Source: DASZJY01 sp036260255
Lineage (GTDB): Bacteria > Actinomycetota > Acidimicrobiia > Acidimicrobiales > AC-14
DNA length: 14,248 bases
Direction: 5' to 3'
Assembly (NCBI GenBank): GCA_036260255.1
Contig: DATAAF010000092.1
Coordinates: 1-14,248, forward strand
The translations under genes were made by a program, and so were the position numbers. Each line of letters starts with the position of its first letter. Positions within the stretch are counted from its first letter, which is position 1. Below, piece after piece: positions 1 through 5,983 of the stretch. Under the pieces are notes generated by a model. It was given only the letters and a program-made list of their open reading frames with translations, was not told the origin of the DNA and did no database searches.

Positions 1-410
1 GTGTAGGTGTAGGGGGTGGTGACCGACTCGACCCACCCGAGGGCGCACTTCTCGATCTTCATCTTGAGACCGTTGGTGGCGTCGGTCGTCAGGACGGTGT
101 CGACTGCGGTCGTGTCCTCCGTCGTCAACCTGATCGAGGCGAGGTTCTCGTTGCCGGCGGCGTTGCTGAGCTTGACCCGCCGCTGCAGGCTGTCGCCCGG
201 GACCAGGCCGCTGGCCCCGATCGTGAGCCGGTTGTCGGCGGTGCCCGCCGTCCCCAGGGCGATGGCGACCGTCCCCGAGGAGACGTTCTGCGACGCGCTG
301 GTCGAGCTGGTGAAGGTGGCGAACGTGCCGAGGCCGGCGATGCTGGCGGTAACGCCTATTGCGGCGACCGACAGCAGCAGCTTCTTGGAAGTGCGCTTCG
401 ATTCGGACAT
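1..410 (-). CDS. TasA/camelysin-like secreted protein, partial (C-terminus beyond window)
   Basis: The visible 136 residues start with a basic stretch (MSESKRTSKK) and a hydrophobic segment (LLLSVAAIGVTASIAGLGTF). The motif ATFTSSTSASQNVSSGTV follows. This is the layout of TasA/camelysin-type proteins, which are exported with a SipW-type signal peptide and begin the mature part with an A-x-F-T/S-like sequence followed by a beta-rich domain. The rest (DNRLTIGASGLVPGDSLQRR, then VKLSNAAGNENLASIRLT) fits the beta-sandwich pattern of that family. The start is fixed by AGGAGG at 419-424, eight bases upstream of the ATG at 410. In Bacillus such proteins form matrix fibres or act as surface proteases; the role here is not known. 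It is divergent from ggt across 177 bp. No SipW-like peptidase is in the window; it could lie beyond the left edge. Family is likely, function unproven. Confidence 0.8.
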   Translation of the reverse strand, partial: MSESKRTSKKLLLSVAAIGVTASIAGLGTFATFTSSTSASQNVSSGTVAIALGTAGTADNRLTIGASGLVPGDSLQRRVKLSNAAGNENLASIRLTTEDTTAVDTVLTTDATNGLKMKIEKCALGWVESVTTPYTY

Positions 411-533
411 TGCTGATTCCTCCTGGACCGAGAACTTGAGTTCCGGGAGATGTATCGGCTCGTCCGACTTGGTGCTTTAGGGGAGGTTGCGAAGAAAGAG
501 AGAGATCGGCCTCTTCTCTCGTCCGTCCGCCTC

Positions 534-568
534 GTGAGACGGTCGACGGCCGACCTACGATGTCGGCC
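534..568 (+). promoter_or_regulatory. possible ggt promoter with overlapping inverted repeat
   Basis: GTGAGA (534-539) and TACGAT (556-561) are spaced 16 bases apart and resemble -35 and -10 boxes. The -10 lies in the loop of a perfect 7-bp inverted repeat, GGCCGAC (548-554) and GTCGGCC (562-568). A start site near 568 would leave a leader of about 20 bases before the GTG at 588. The repeat could be an operator. This is by-eye evidence only, and the -35 is a 4 of 6 match. Confidence 0.3.
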
Positions 569-576
569 CGGCGAAC

Positions 577-582
577 AAGGAG
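577..582 (+). promoter_or_regulatory. ribosome binding site deciding the ggt start
   Basis: AAGGAG lies five bases before the GTG at 588. The frame is open further upstream to an ATG at 450, but those extra 46 residues are arginine-rich, have no matching ribosome site, and would bury the signal peptide. Confidence 0.7.
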
Positions 583-587
583 CTCTG

Positions 588-2357
588 GTGCGCAACCGCG
601 GCAGGTGGGTGCTGGCGGCGCTCGTCGTCTCCCTGATGTTGGCGGGGGCGACGGCGGCAGGAGGCCAGGTCGCGACGGGGCCCCCCACGGCCGTCGGGTC
701 GGGTGGCGCGGTTGCCACCATCGACCGCCTGGCGACCGAGGCCGCCACCGCCGTCCTGCGAAGGGGTGGGAACGCGGTGGACGCGGCGGTCACCGCGGCG
801 GCGGTGCTCGGGGTTGTCGAGCCGTTCTCCTGCGGCCCCGGCGGTGGCGGGTTCATGGTGATCCGCCGGGCCGGCGACGGGCGGGTGACGACCATCGACC
901 ATCGCGAGACGGCCCCAGCGGCCATGCGGCCAGACTCGTTCCTCGAGAGCGGGCAGCCCCTGCCCTTCAACGACGCCCGGTTCAGCGGGCTGTCCGTGGG
1001 AGTGCCGGGGACGGTCGCCGGTTGGGCCGAGGCGCTGGAGAGCTACGGCACCATGTCGTTGGCCCAGGTCCTCGAGCCGGCGATCCGGATCGCCACCGGC
1101 GGCTTCGTGATCGACCAGGTCTTCTTCGACCAGATCCGCCAGAACCTCGACTACTTCGACGACCTGCCCGCCACCGCTCGGCTCTTCCTGGACCCCGACG
1201 GTACGCCGCGCGACGTGGGCACGGTCTTCCGCAACCCCGAGCTGGCCCGGACGTACACGCTGATCGCTCGGCTGGGCCCGGCCGGCTTCTACCGGGTGAT
1301 CGCTCCCTTCATCGTCGACGCCGTGCGCAGGCCCCTCGTCTTCCCGAGCGCCAACCACCGGTGGCGCCCGGGGGTGATGACGTTGGCCGACCTGGCGCGC
1401 TACGTCGCCCCCGAGCGGGCCCCCACCCACGTGACGTACCGAGGGCTCGACGTCTACGGGATGGGTCCGCCGTCGAGCGGCGGGTCCACCGTCGGCGAGG
1501 CGCTCAACATCCTCGAGGGATACGACCTCGCCGCGCTGAGCACCGAAGAGGTCTGGCACCTGATGCTGGAGGCGTCGCGCTACGCCTTCGCCGACCGCAA
1601 CGCCTACATCGCCGACCCGGCCTTCTTCCCCGTCCCGTTGCGGGGACTGCTGTCCGACGGGTTCGCGGCCCAGCGGAGGAGCCTCATCACCGATCGGGCG
1701 GCGCCGAGCCCGGTACCGCCGGGGAACCCGTATCCCTTCGAGGGCTCCGGCTCGGCTCCCGGCCAGGCGGCGGACGCTGCCACCCGGTCCGGGAGCACCA
1801 CCCACATCAGCGTCACCGACGGCGCGGGCAACGCCGTCTCCTACACGTTCACCATCGAGTCCCTCGGCGGCAACGGCATGGTCGTGCCCGGCTTCGGGTT
1901 CCTGCTCAACAACGAGTTGACGGACTTCACGTTCACGTCGACCACCGATCCCAACCGGGTGGAGGGAGGCAAGCGCCCCCGGAGCTCCATGGCTCCCACC
2001 ATCGTCCTGCGCGACGGCGCGCCGTTGCTCGTCGTGGGGTCCCCCGGGGGCTCGATGATCATCACCACCGTCCTGCAGATCCTCGTCGACCGCCTCGACC
2101 GCGGCACGCCGTTGCCCGCAGCCATCGCCGCGCCCAGAGCGAGCCAGCGCAACACCCCCGCCACCGTCGCCGAGCCCGCGTTCCTGCTCACGCCGGAGGC
2201 CGAGGCGCTGCGACGCCGGGGCCACGTGTTCACGACCACGCCCGAGATCGGCGCGGCCAACGGCATCGAGCTCCTCGGCGGCGGCCGCGTCCTCGCCGCC
2301 GCCGAGCCGGTGCGCCGCGGCGGCGGCAGCGCCATGGTGGAGAGCCCCGGGTCGTAG
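588..2357 (+). CDS. ggt: gamma-glutamyltransferase (glutathione hydrolase), exported
   Basis: A 589-residue precursor of an N-terminal nucleophile hydrolase that cleaves or transfers the gamma-glutamyl group of glutathione and related peptides outside the cytoplasm. Residues 1-25 are a signal peptide (RNRGRW, then a hydrophobic run to AGATAAGG). The large subunit holds HRETAP, whose Arg106 matches the residue that binds the glutamyl carboxylate (Arg114 in E. coli). The self-cleavage site is STTH: Thr404 becomes the N-terminal nucleophile of a 186-residue small subunit. Downstream are NNELTDF (441-447), KRPRSSM with the oxyanion pair Ser466-Ser467, and GSPGGS. Only 14 residues separate the NNELTDF motif from KRP, against about 23 in E. 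coli, so the lid loop is missing as in Bacillus subtilis GGT. The GTG start is chosen from the ribosome site and signal peptide. The gene stands alone, divergent from the TasA-like gene and convergent with the repeat-protein cluster. Confidence 0.95.
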   Translation: MRNRGRWVLAALVVSLMLAGATAAGGQVATGPPTAVGSGGAVATIDRLATEAATAVLRRGGNAVDAAVTAAAVLGVVEPFSCGPGGGGFMVIRRAGDGRVTTIDHRETAPAAMRPDSFLESGQPLPFNDARFSGLSVGVPGTVAGWAEALESYGTMSLAQVLEPAIRIATGGFVIDQVFFDQIRQNLDYFDDLPATARLFLDPDGTPRDVGTVFRNPELARTYTLIARLGPAGFYRVIAPFIVDAVRRPLVFPSANHRWRPGVMTLADLARYVAPERAPTHVTYRGLDVYGMGPPSSGGSTVGEALNILEGYDLAALSTEEVWHLMLEASRYAFADRNAYIADPAFFPVPLRGLLSDGFAAQRRSLITDRAAPSPVPPGNPYPFEGSGSAPGQAADAATRSGSTTHISVTDGAGNAVSYTFTIESLGGNGMVVPGFGFLLNNELTDFTFTSTTDPNRVEGGKRPRSSMAPTIVLRDGAPLLVVGSPGGSMIITTVLQILVDRLDRGTPLPAAIAAPRASQRNTPATVAEPAFLLTPEAEALRRRGHVFTTTPEIGAANGIELLGGGRVLAAAEPVRRGGGSAMVESPGS

Positions 2358-2580
2358 CAGTCCCTCTTCCTGTGGCCCCCGGTGTGTGGGAGCCCCACCA
2401 TCGAAGACACCTGTCCAGCACCCTGTTCAGCGGACCGGTCCGTCGCGCCGCGACCCGAGGGGGTGCGCTCGGCGAGGCACCCGTGACAGGAGGAACACAG
2501 GTGAACCACAGCGTCGGGCTTCGCCCGCCTTTTCCCCGCGGCGAGCGTCTGAACGGGATCGCTACGGCCGCGGTCGGCGG
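2358..2580. other. convergent intergenic region between ggt and the repeat-protein cluster
   Basis: The 223-bp gap holds a 12-bp perfect palindrome CGGACCGGTCCG (2431-2442), a weak hairpin GTGGG-AGC-CCCAC (2386-2398), and a Shine-Dalgarno-like AGGAGG (2488-2493) seven bases before a GTG at 2501. That GTG opens an 82-codon frame to 2749. Two thirds of the frame lies antisense to the downstream gene, so it is not called as a gene. A terminator-like hairpin at 2515-2533 is listed separately. No other gene is visible. Confidence 0.6.
2515..2533 (+). terminator. possible ggt terminator
   Basis: CGGGC-TTC-GCCCG forms a 5-bp GC stem with a 3-base loop (2515-2527), followed two bases later by TTTT (2530-2533). 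It lies about 160 bases after the ggt stop, between convergent genes. The stem is short, so this is tentative. Confidence 0.3.
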
Positions 2581-3630
2581 TCAGCCGGGGACGGGGCCGT
2601 GCCAGGCGAAGAAGGCGTCGTTCGCCCAGTTGCCGACGATCCCGCAGCTCGCCACCCCGATGCAGCTGACGCCGTTGAACCAGTTGACGTTGCCGTACAC
2701 GGTCGTCGCCGCGACGGTTCCTCGGAAGACGTCGACGACCAGCCCTTGAGGTCCGGACTGCCCGACGGCCGTGCAGGTGCGCCCGTACGGGCACGAGATG
2801 TCGAAAAGCATGCCCGGAACGTTGCCAAGGAGCTGCACCGGCCCGGCGACGCCGGTCGTGCTCACCGCGATGATCGCCGGGACGCTGACGCCGCCTGCGG
2901 TCGCATAGCACGTCGTCGCGGTGGGACAGGAGATCTCCTCCGTCGGGTAGCCGGACCCGGGGGTGCTCCGGTACCGGTGGAACGTCTGGCTCCACGTGCC
3001 GTCGACATTGGTGAGCACGACGAAACCCGTGCTCGCCACCACCAGGCAGGTCGTGGTGGTCGCGCAGTCGATGCCGATGGCACCCTGTGTCCCGCGGGGG
3101 AACTCTCGAGCGGGGCCAGGTTGGCCGTTCTCGATGACGACGAAGAGAGGCGTGTGCGTGAGGTAGGGAAACCAGGGGGTCGGCATCGAGAGCGCGCCCG
3201 TCGCGATGCAGGTTGTCGTCGTAGGACAGGCGACGTCCCACAAGCTGGTGGTCGCCGGCACCGAGCGCACCGCGCCGGGGGTGCCGTCCCGGCTCACCTC
3301 GACCACCACCCCGCGACCGGCCCCCTTGCCGACGGCGATGCAGCTCCCGCCCGGTGCGCAGTCGATCTGGTCGAGCTCGACGGTTCCGGGTACGGGCCGG
3401 ACCGGACCGCTCGGCCGGCCGCCCTCAGCACGACCACTGCCCCGACGTCGTCGGGCGTGTACCCCACGCCCAGGCAGGAACCGTCGGGCGCGCACCAGAC
3501 GTCGAAGAGGAACCGCATGCCGGGCACGGCCTGGGCGGTGGGCTGCGGCGGGGAGAACGCCGACCGTCAGTGCCCAGAGGACGGCCGCGGTGCACGTGAG
3601 GACGACTCGACGGGGCAGGCGTGATCTCAC
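2581..3630 (-). CDS. secreted C-x5-C repeat protein, paralogue A (two compensating frameshifts)
   Basis: A 349-residue exported protein, third and last in a tandem set. Residues 1-30 are a signal peptide ending LPAAA. Six repeats carry a cysteine pair spaced C-x5-C: 91/97, 135/141, 189/195, 235/241, 280/286 and 323/329. Each is followed by a pattern such as CIAVG or CYATA. The C-terminus is FFAWHGPVPG, identical to paralogue B. Residues about 29-71 do not match the family and are arginine-rich. The adjacent frame across the same DNA encodes the missing first repeat (PGMRFLFDVWCAPDGSC, then LGVG). One extra base near 3550-3553 (a run of four G on the plus strand) and one missing base near 3411-3424 would restore it. 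The frame stays open through both, so a full-length product with a scrambled first blade is possible. Sequencing error in GC-rich runs is an alternative. The GTG start matches paralogue C (GTGAGATCACG in both), with AGGGG upstream. Function unknown. Confidence 0.75.
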   Translation of the reverse strand: MRSRLPRRVVLTCTAAVLWALTVGVLPAAAHRPGRARHAVPLRRLVRARRFLPGRGVHARRRRGSGRAEGGRPSGPVRPVPGTVELDQIDCAPGGSCIAVGKGAGRGVVVEVSRDGTPGAVRSVPATTSLWDVACPTTTTCIATGALSMPTPWFPYLTHTPLFVVIENGQPGPAREFPRGTQGAIGIDCATTTTCLVVASTGFVVLTNVDGTWSQTFHRYRSTPGSGYPTEEISCPTATTCYATAGGVSVPAIIAVSTTGVAGPVQLLGNVPGMLFDISCPYGRTCTAVGQSGPQGLVVDVFRGTVAATTVYGNVNWFNGVSCIGVASCGIVGNWANDAFFAWHGPVPG

Positions 3631-3671
3631 ATGAACCCCTCGCTTGCCGGACCGGGCCGAGAGCGGTGGCA

Positions 3672-4778
3672 TCAGCCGGGCACCGGTCCGTGCCAGGCGA
3701 AGAACGCGGTGTCCCCGAAGCCGCCGACCATCCCACAGGTCGCGGGGCCGACGCAGCTGACCCCCGTGAAGTCGTGGACGTTGGCCCACGTCGTGACCGC
3801 CACCGGGGTCCCCCGGAACACATCGATGACCAGCGCCCGACTCGACACGTTGCTCGCTCCGACGACGGTGCACGCGCGCCCCACGACACAGGAGATGTCG
3901 TACGCGTTGCCCGCCTCGGTGGTGAGGATCTGTACCGGGCCGGCGACCCCGTCGGCGCTCACCGGCATGATCGCCGGAACACCGTAGAAACCACTTCCGA
4001 CGGGGACGAAGGCGGTGGCGGTCGCATAGCAGACCGTCGATGACGAGCAGGAGATCTCATCCGTTGGGCGGCCGCCGCCGGCGCTGAGCGAGACGCTCCG
4101 GAGCGTCGCGCTCCACGTGCCGTTCGACCTTCTCAGCACCACGAAGCCACCTTGGTGGACGACGAGGCACGTCGTCTCGCTCGGACAAGCGATGCCGAAG
4201 GCCAACCCTGTCCGACGGGGGAGCTCCCGGGCCGGCGCCGGCTGGCCGTTCTCGATGATGGTGAAGACAGGCGTCGTCAAGAGGTAGGGGTACCAGGGGA
4301 TGTCTCCCGACAGGTTGCCCGTTGCCACACAGGTCGTTGCCGTGGGACAGTCCACGTCCAACAACTGGGCGGAGCCGGGGACCGGCCGGACCGCACCCGG
4401 CGTGCCGTCCCGGCTCACTTCGACCACGACCCCGCGACGGCCCGCCACTGACTCCGGTCCGCTGGCCCCCACCGCGATACAGCTTCCACCCGGCCGGCAG
4501 GTGATGGAGCTCAGGTTCTCCACTCCCGGGACCGGTCGGATCGGCCCGGGCGGGCCGGCGGCTCGTAGGACGACCACCGCCGCCACGTTCTGCTCGGTGA
4601 GGCCGACACCCAAACAGACACCCTCGGGCGCGCACCACAAGTCGCCGACGGCTTTCATGCCGGGCACCACCTGCGCAGTGGCCTGTTGGGCGTCCGCCGG
4701 GGCGCCGCCGGCGACGGAGGCCAGGAGCGCGACCGCCAACCCGACGAACAGCGCTCGCGCCGCTTCGCCTCGTCTCAC
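3672..4778 (-). CDS. secreted C-x5-C seven-repeat protein, paralogue B
   Basis: A 368-residue exported protein of unknown function, second in the tandem set. A signal peptide (VRRGEAARALFVGLAVALLA, cleaved near APADA-Q) precedes seven repeats of about 45-54 residues. Each repeat has a C-x5-C pair: 49/55, 94/100, 144/150, 198/204, 244/250, 297/303 and 342/348. The pairs sit in motifs such as LWCAPEGVCLGVG and ISCVVGRACTVVG. They are followed by a hydrophobic strand (GVVVEVSRDG) and often by a turn such as GPIRPVPG. Seven blades of this size suggest a beta-propeller with one disulfide staple per blade, but that fold is inferred. The GTG at 4778 is chosen because AAGGAGG (4787-4793) lies eight bases upstream; a GTG at 4796 would put this site inside the gene. 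It is 25 bp after paralogue C and 41 bp before A, so co-transcription is likely. It is more similar to A than to C. Confidence 0.85.
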   Translation of the reverse strand: MRRGEAARALFVGLAVALLASVAGGAPADAQQATAQVVPGMKAVGDLWCAPEGVCLGVGLTEQNVAAVVVLRAAGPPGPIRPVPGVENLSSITCRPGGSCIAVGASGPESVAGRRGVVVEVSRDGTPGAVRPVPGSAQLLDVDCPTATTCVATGNLSGDIPWYPYLLTTPVFTIIENGQPAPARELPRRTGLAFGIACPSETTCLVVHQGGFVVLRRSNGTWSATLRSVSLSAGGGRPTDEISCSSSTVCYATATAFVPVGSGFYGVPAIMPVSADGVAGPVQILTTEAGNAYDISCVVGRACTVVGASNVSSRALVIDVFRGTPVAVTTWANVHDFTGVSCVGPATCGMVGGFGDTAFFAWHGPVPG

Positions 4779-4786
4779 GTGTGTTT

Positions 4787-4793
4787 CCTCCTT
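4787..4793 (-). promoter_or_regulatory. ribosome binding site deciding the paralogue B start
   Basis: AAGGAGG on the minus strand, eight bases before the GTG at 4778 and inside the C-B gap. It rules against the alternative GTG at 4796. Confidence 0.7.
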
Positions 4794-4803
4794 CACCGTT
4801 CCG

Positions 4804-5886
4804 TCACGCCGGGACCGAACCGTGCCAGAGGAACACGGGGCCCGCGCCCGAAGCGCCGACGACCCCGCAGCTCGAGGGACCGACGCAGCTCACACCGAGG
4901 AACTGGTAGCCCGGCCACCGGGTGAGGGTGGGCGTCCCCCTGAAGACGTCGACGATCAGTCCTCCGCCCCCGAGGTTGAGGGACCCGACGACGCTGCACG
5001 AGCGCCAGTACACGCAGGAGATGTCGTACGAGTTGCCCGACTGGTCGGCAAGGGCCTGCACCGGCCCCACGACGCCGTCGGAGCTCACCGGGACCATCCC
5101 GGGAACGCCGAGGTACCCATCGGGCCTCTGGATGAAGGCGGCGGCGGTCGCGTAGCACGTCGTCGCCGACCCGCAAGAGATCGCGTCGGTTGGGTGCCCA
5201 CTGCCGGAGGGATTCGAGGAGCGTCGAAGGCTCGCCGTCCAGTTGCCATCTGCGTTGGTCAACACGACGGCACCGCTGCTCCCGATGGCGAGGCACGTCG
5301 TGGCGGTCGGGCAGTCGATTCCGATGGCACGCCCGGTCCCGCGAGGCATGTCCCGCACGAGGGTGGGCTGCCCGTCGTTGATCACGACGTAGAGCGGTGT
5401 GCTTACCGGGTACGACAGCGTCGGCGGCCACTGCCGCAGATGACCGGTCGCCAGGCATGTCGTCGGCGTGGGACAGGCCACGTCGAAGAGCTCGGTCGTC
5501 CCTGGCACTGGCCTTACCGGGCCGGGGGCGCCGGCCCGGGTGACCTCGACGACCACGCCACCGCCAAGCCCCCGGCCGACCGCGATGCAGCCGCCGCCGG
5601 GAGCGCACTCGATGTCGTACAGCACGAACGCGTCCGGCACCGGTTGGACGGGACCGATCTGGCCGTTCGCCCTCAGCACGACCACTGCCCCCCCGTCCTG
5701 CGGCGTGTCCCCGACCCCCAGGCACACGCCGTCGCCGCCACACCAGACGCCGAAGAGGAACTGCATGCCGGGGACGACCTGCGGCGCCGACGCTTGGGCG
5801 ACGGCAGGGGCTCCGCCCACAGTCGAGGCCACGAGGGCGGCCGTCGCGCAGAACAGCAGGGCCCTTGCTGCTGCGCGTGATCTCAC
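4804..5886 (-). CDS. secreted C-x5-C seven-repeat protein, paralogue C
   Basis: A 360-residue exported protein, first in transcription order of the three paralogues. The signal peptide runs to about residue 30 (LLFCATAALVASTVGGAPAV, then AQ). Seven C-x5-C pairs follow at 49/55, 94/100, 138/144, 192/198, 238/244, 291/297 and 334/340. Repeat spacing is 43-54 residues. Between blades there are PV-rich turns (GPVQPVPD, GPVRPVPG), and the protein ends VFLWHGSVPA. Membrane anchors, sortase motifs and catalytic signatures are not visible, so it is probably released or held non-covalently at the surface. The GTG at 5886 is favoured over an ATG at 5937 because it aligns with paralogue A (GTGAGATCACG) and lies behind a possible promoter at 5913-5942. 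The ribosome site is weak (a run of five G). Function unknown; a binding role would fit a propeller but nothing in the sequence proves it. Confidence 0.85.
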   Translation of the reverse strand: MRSRAAARALLFCATAALVASTVGGAPAVAQASAPQVVPGMQFLFGVWCGGDGVCLGVGDTPQDGGAVVVLRANGQIGPVQPVPDAFVLYDIECAPGGGCIAVGRGLGGGVVVEVTRAGAPGPVRPVPGTTELFDVACPTPTTCLATGHLRQWPPTLSYPVSTPLYVVINDGQPTLVRDMPRGTGRAIGIDCPTATTCLAIGSSGAVVLTNADGNWTASLRRSSNPSGSGHPTDAISCGSATTCYATAAAFIQRPDGYLGVPGMVPVSSDGVVGPVQALADQSGNSYDISCVYWRSCSVVGSLNLGGGGLIVDVFRGTPTLTRWPGYQFLGVSCVGPSSCGVVGASGAGPVFLWHGSVPA

Positions 5887-5912
5887 GAGAACCCCCGGTG
5901 CGCCGTCGGGCC

Positions 5913-5942
5913 AGCGTACCGGGTGCGGCCGCGCCATGTCGG
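5913..5942 (-). promoter_or_regulatory. possible promoter of the three-paralogue cluster
   Basis: On the minus strand CCGACA (5937-5942) and TACGCT (5913-5918) are 18 bases apart and resemble -35 and -10 boxes. They lie 27-56 bases upstream of the GTG of paralogue C. The -35 is a 4 of 6 match, so this is tentative. Confidence 0.3.
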
Positions 5943-5963
5943 ACGACGCGATATGTACGCCGC

Positions 5964-5980
5964 GCTCCTAGTGGTGGAGC
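5964..5980 (-). terminator. weak hairpin after the aldehyde dehydrogenase gene
   Basis: GCTCC and GGAGC form a 5-bp stem around a 7-base loop just past the stop at 5984. No T-tract follows, so it may not stop transcription and the cluster downstream may be partly read through. Confidence 0.2.
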
Positions 5981-5983
5981 CGG

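Noticed and set aside
450..587. ATG at 450 as the ggt start.
   Set aside because: It would add 46 arginine-rich residues before the signal peptide and lacks a ribosome site; the GTG at 588 has both.
555..2225. A 556-codon open frame on the minus strand opposite ggt.
   Set aside because: No family motif and a composition biased to Gly, Arg, Asp and Val; ggt on the plus strand has full catalytic motifs.
2431..2442. CGGACCGGTCCG palindrome as an operator.
   Set aside because: A 12-bp GC palindrome is expected by chance in such DNA, and it lies downstream of ggt with no promoter nearby.
5887..5937. ATG at 5937 as the start of paralogue C.
   Set aside because: It would add 17 residues before the signal peptide and overlap the possible promoter; paralogue A shares the GTG start instead.
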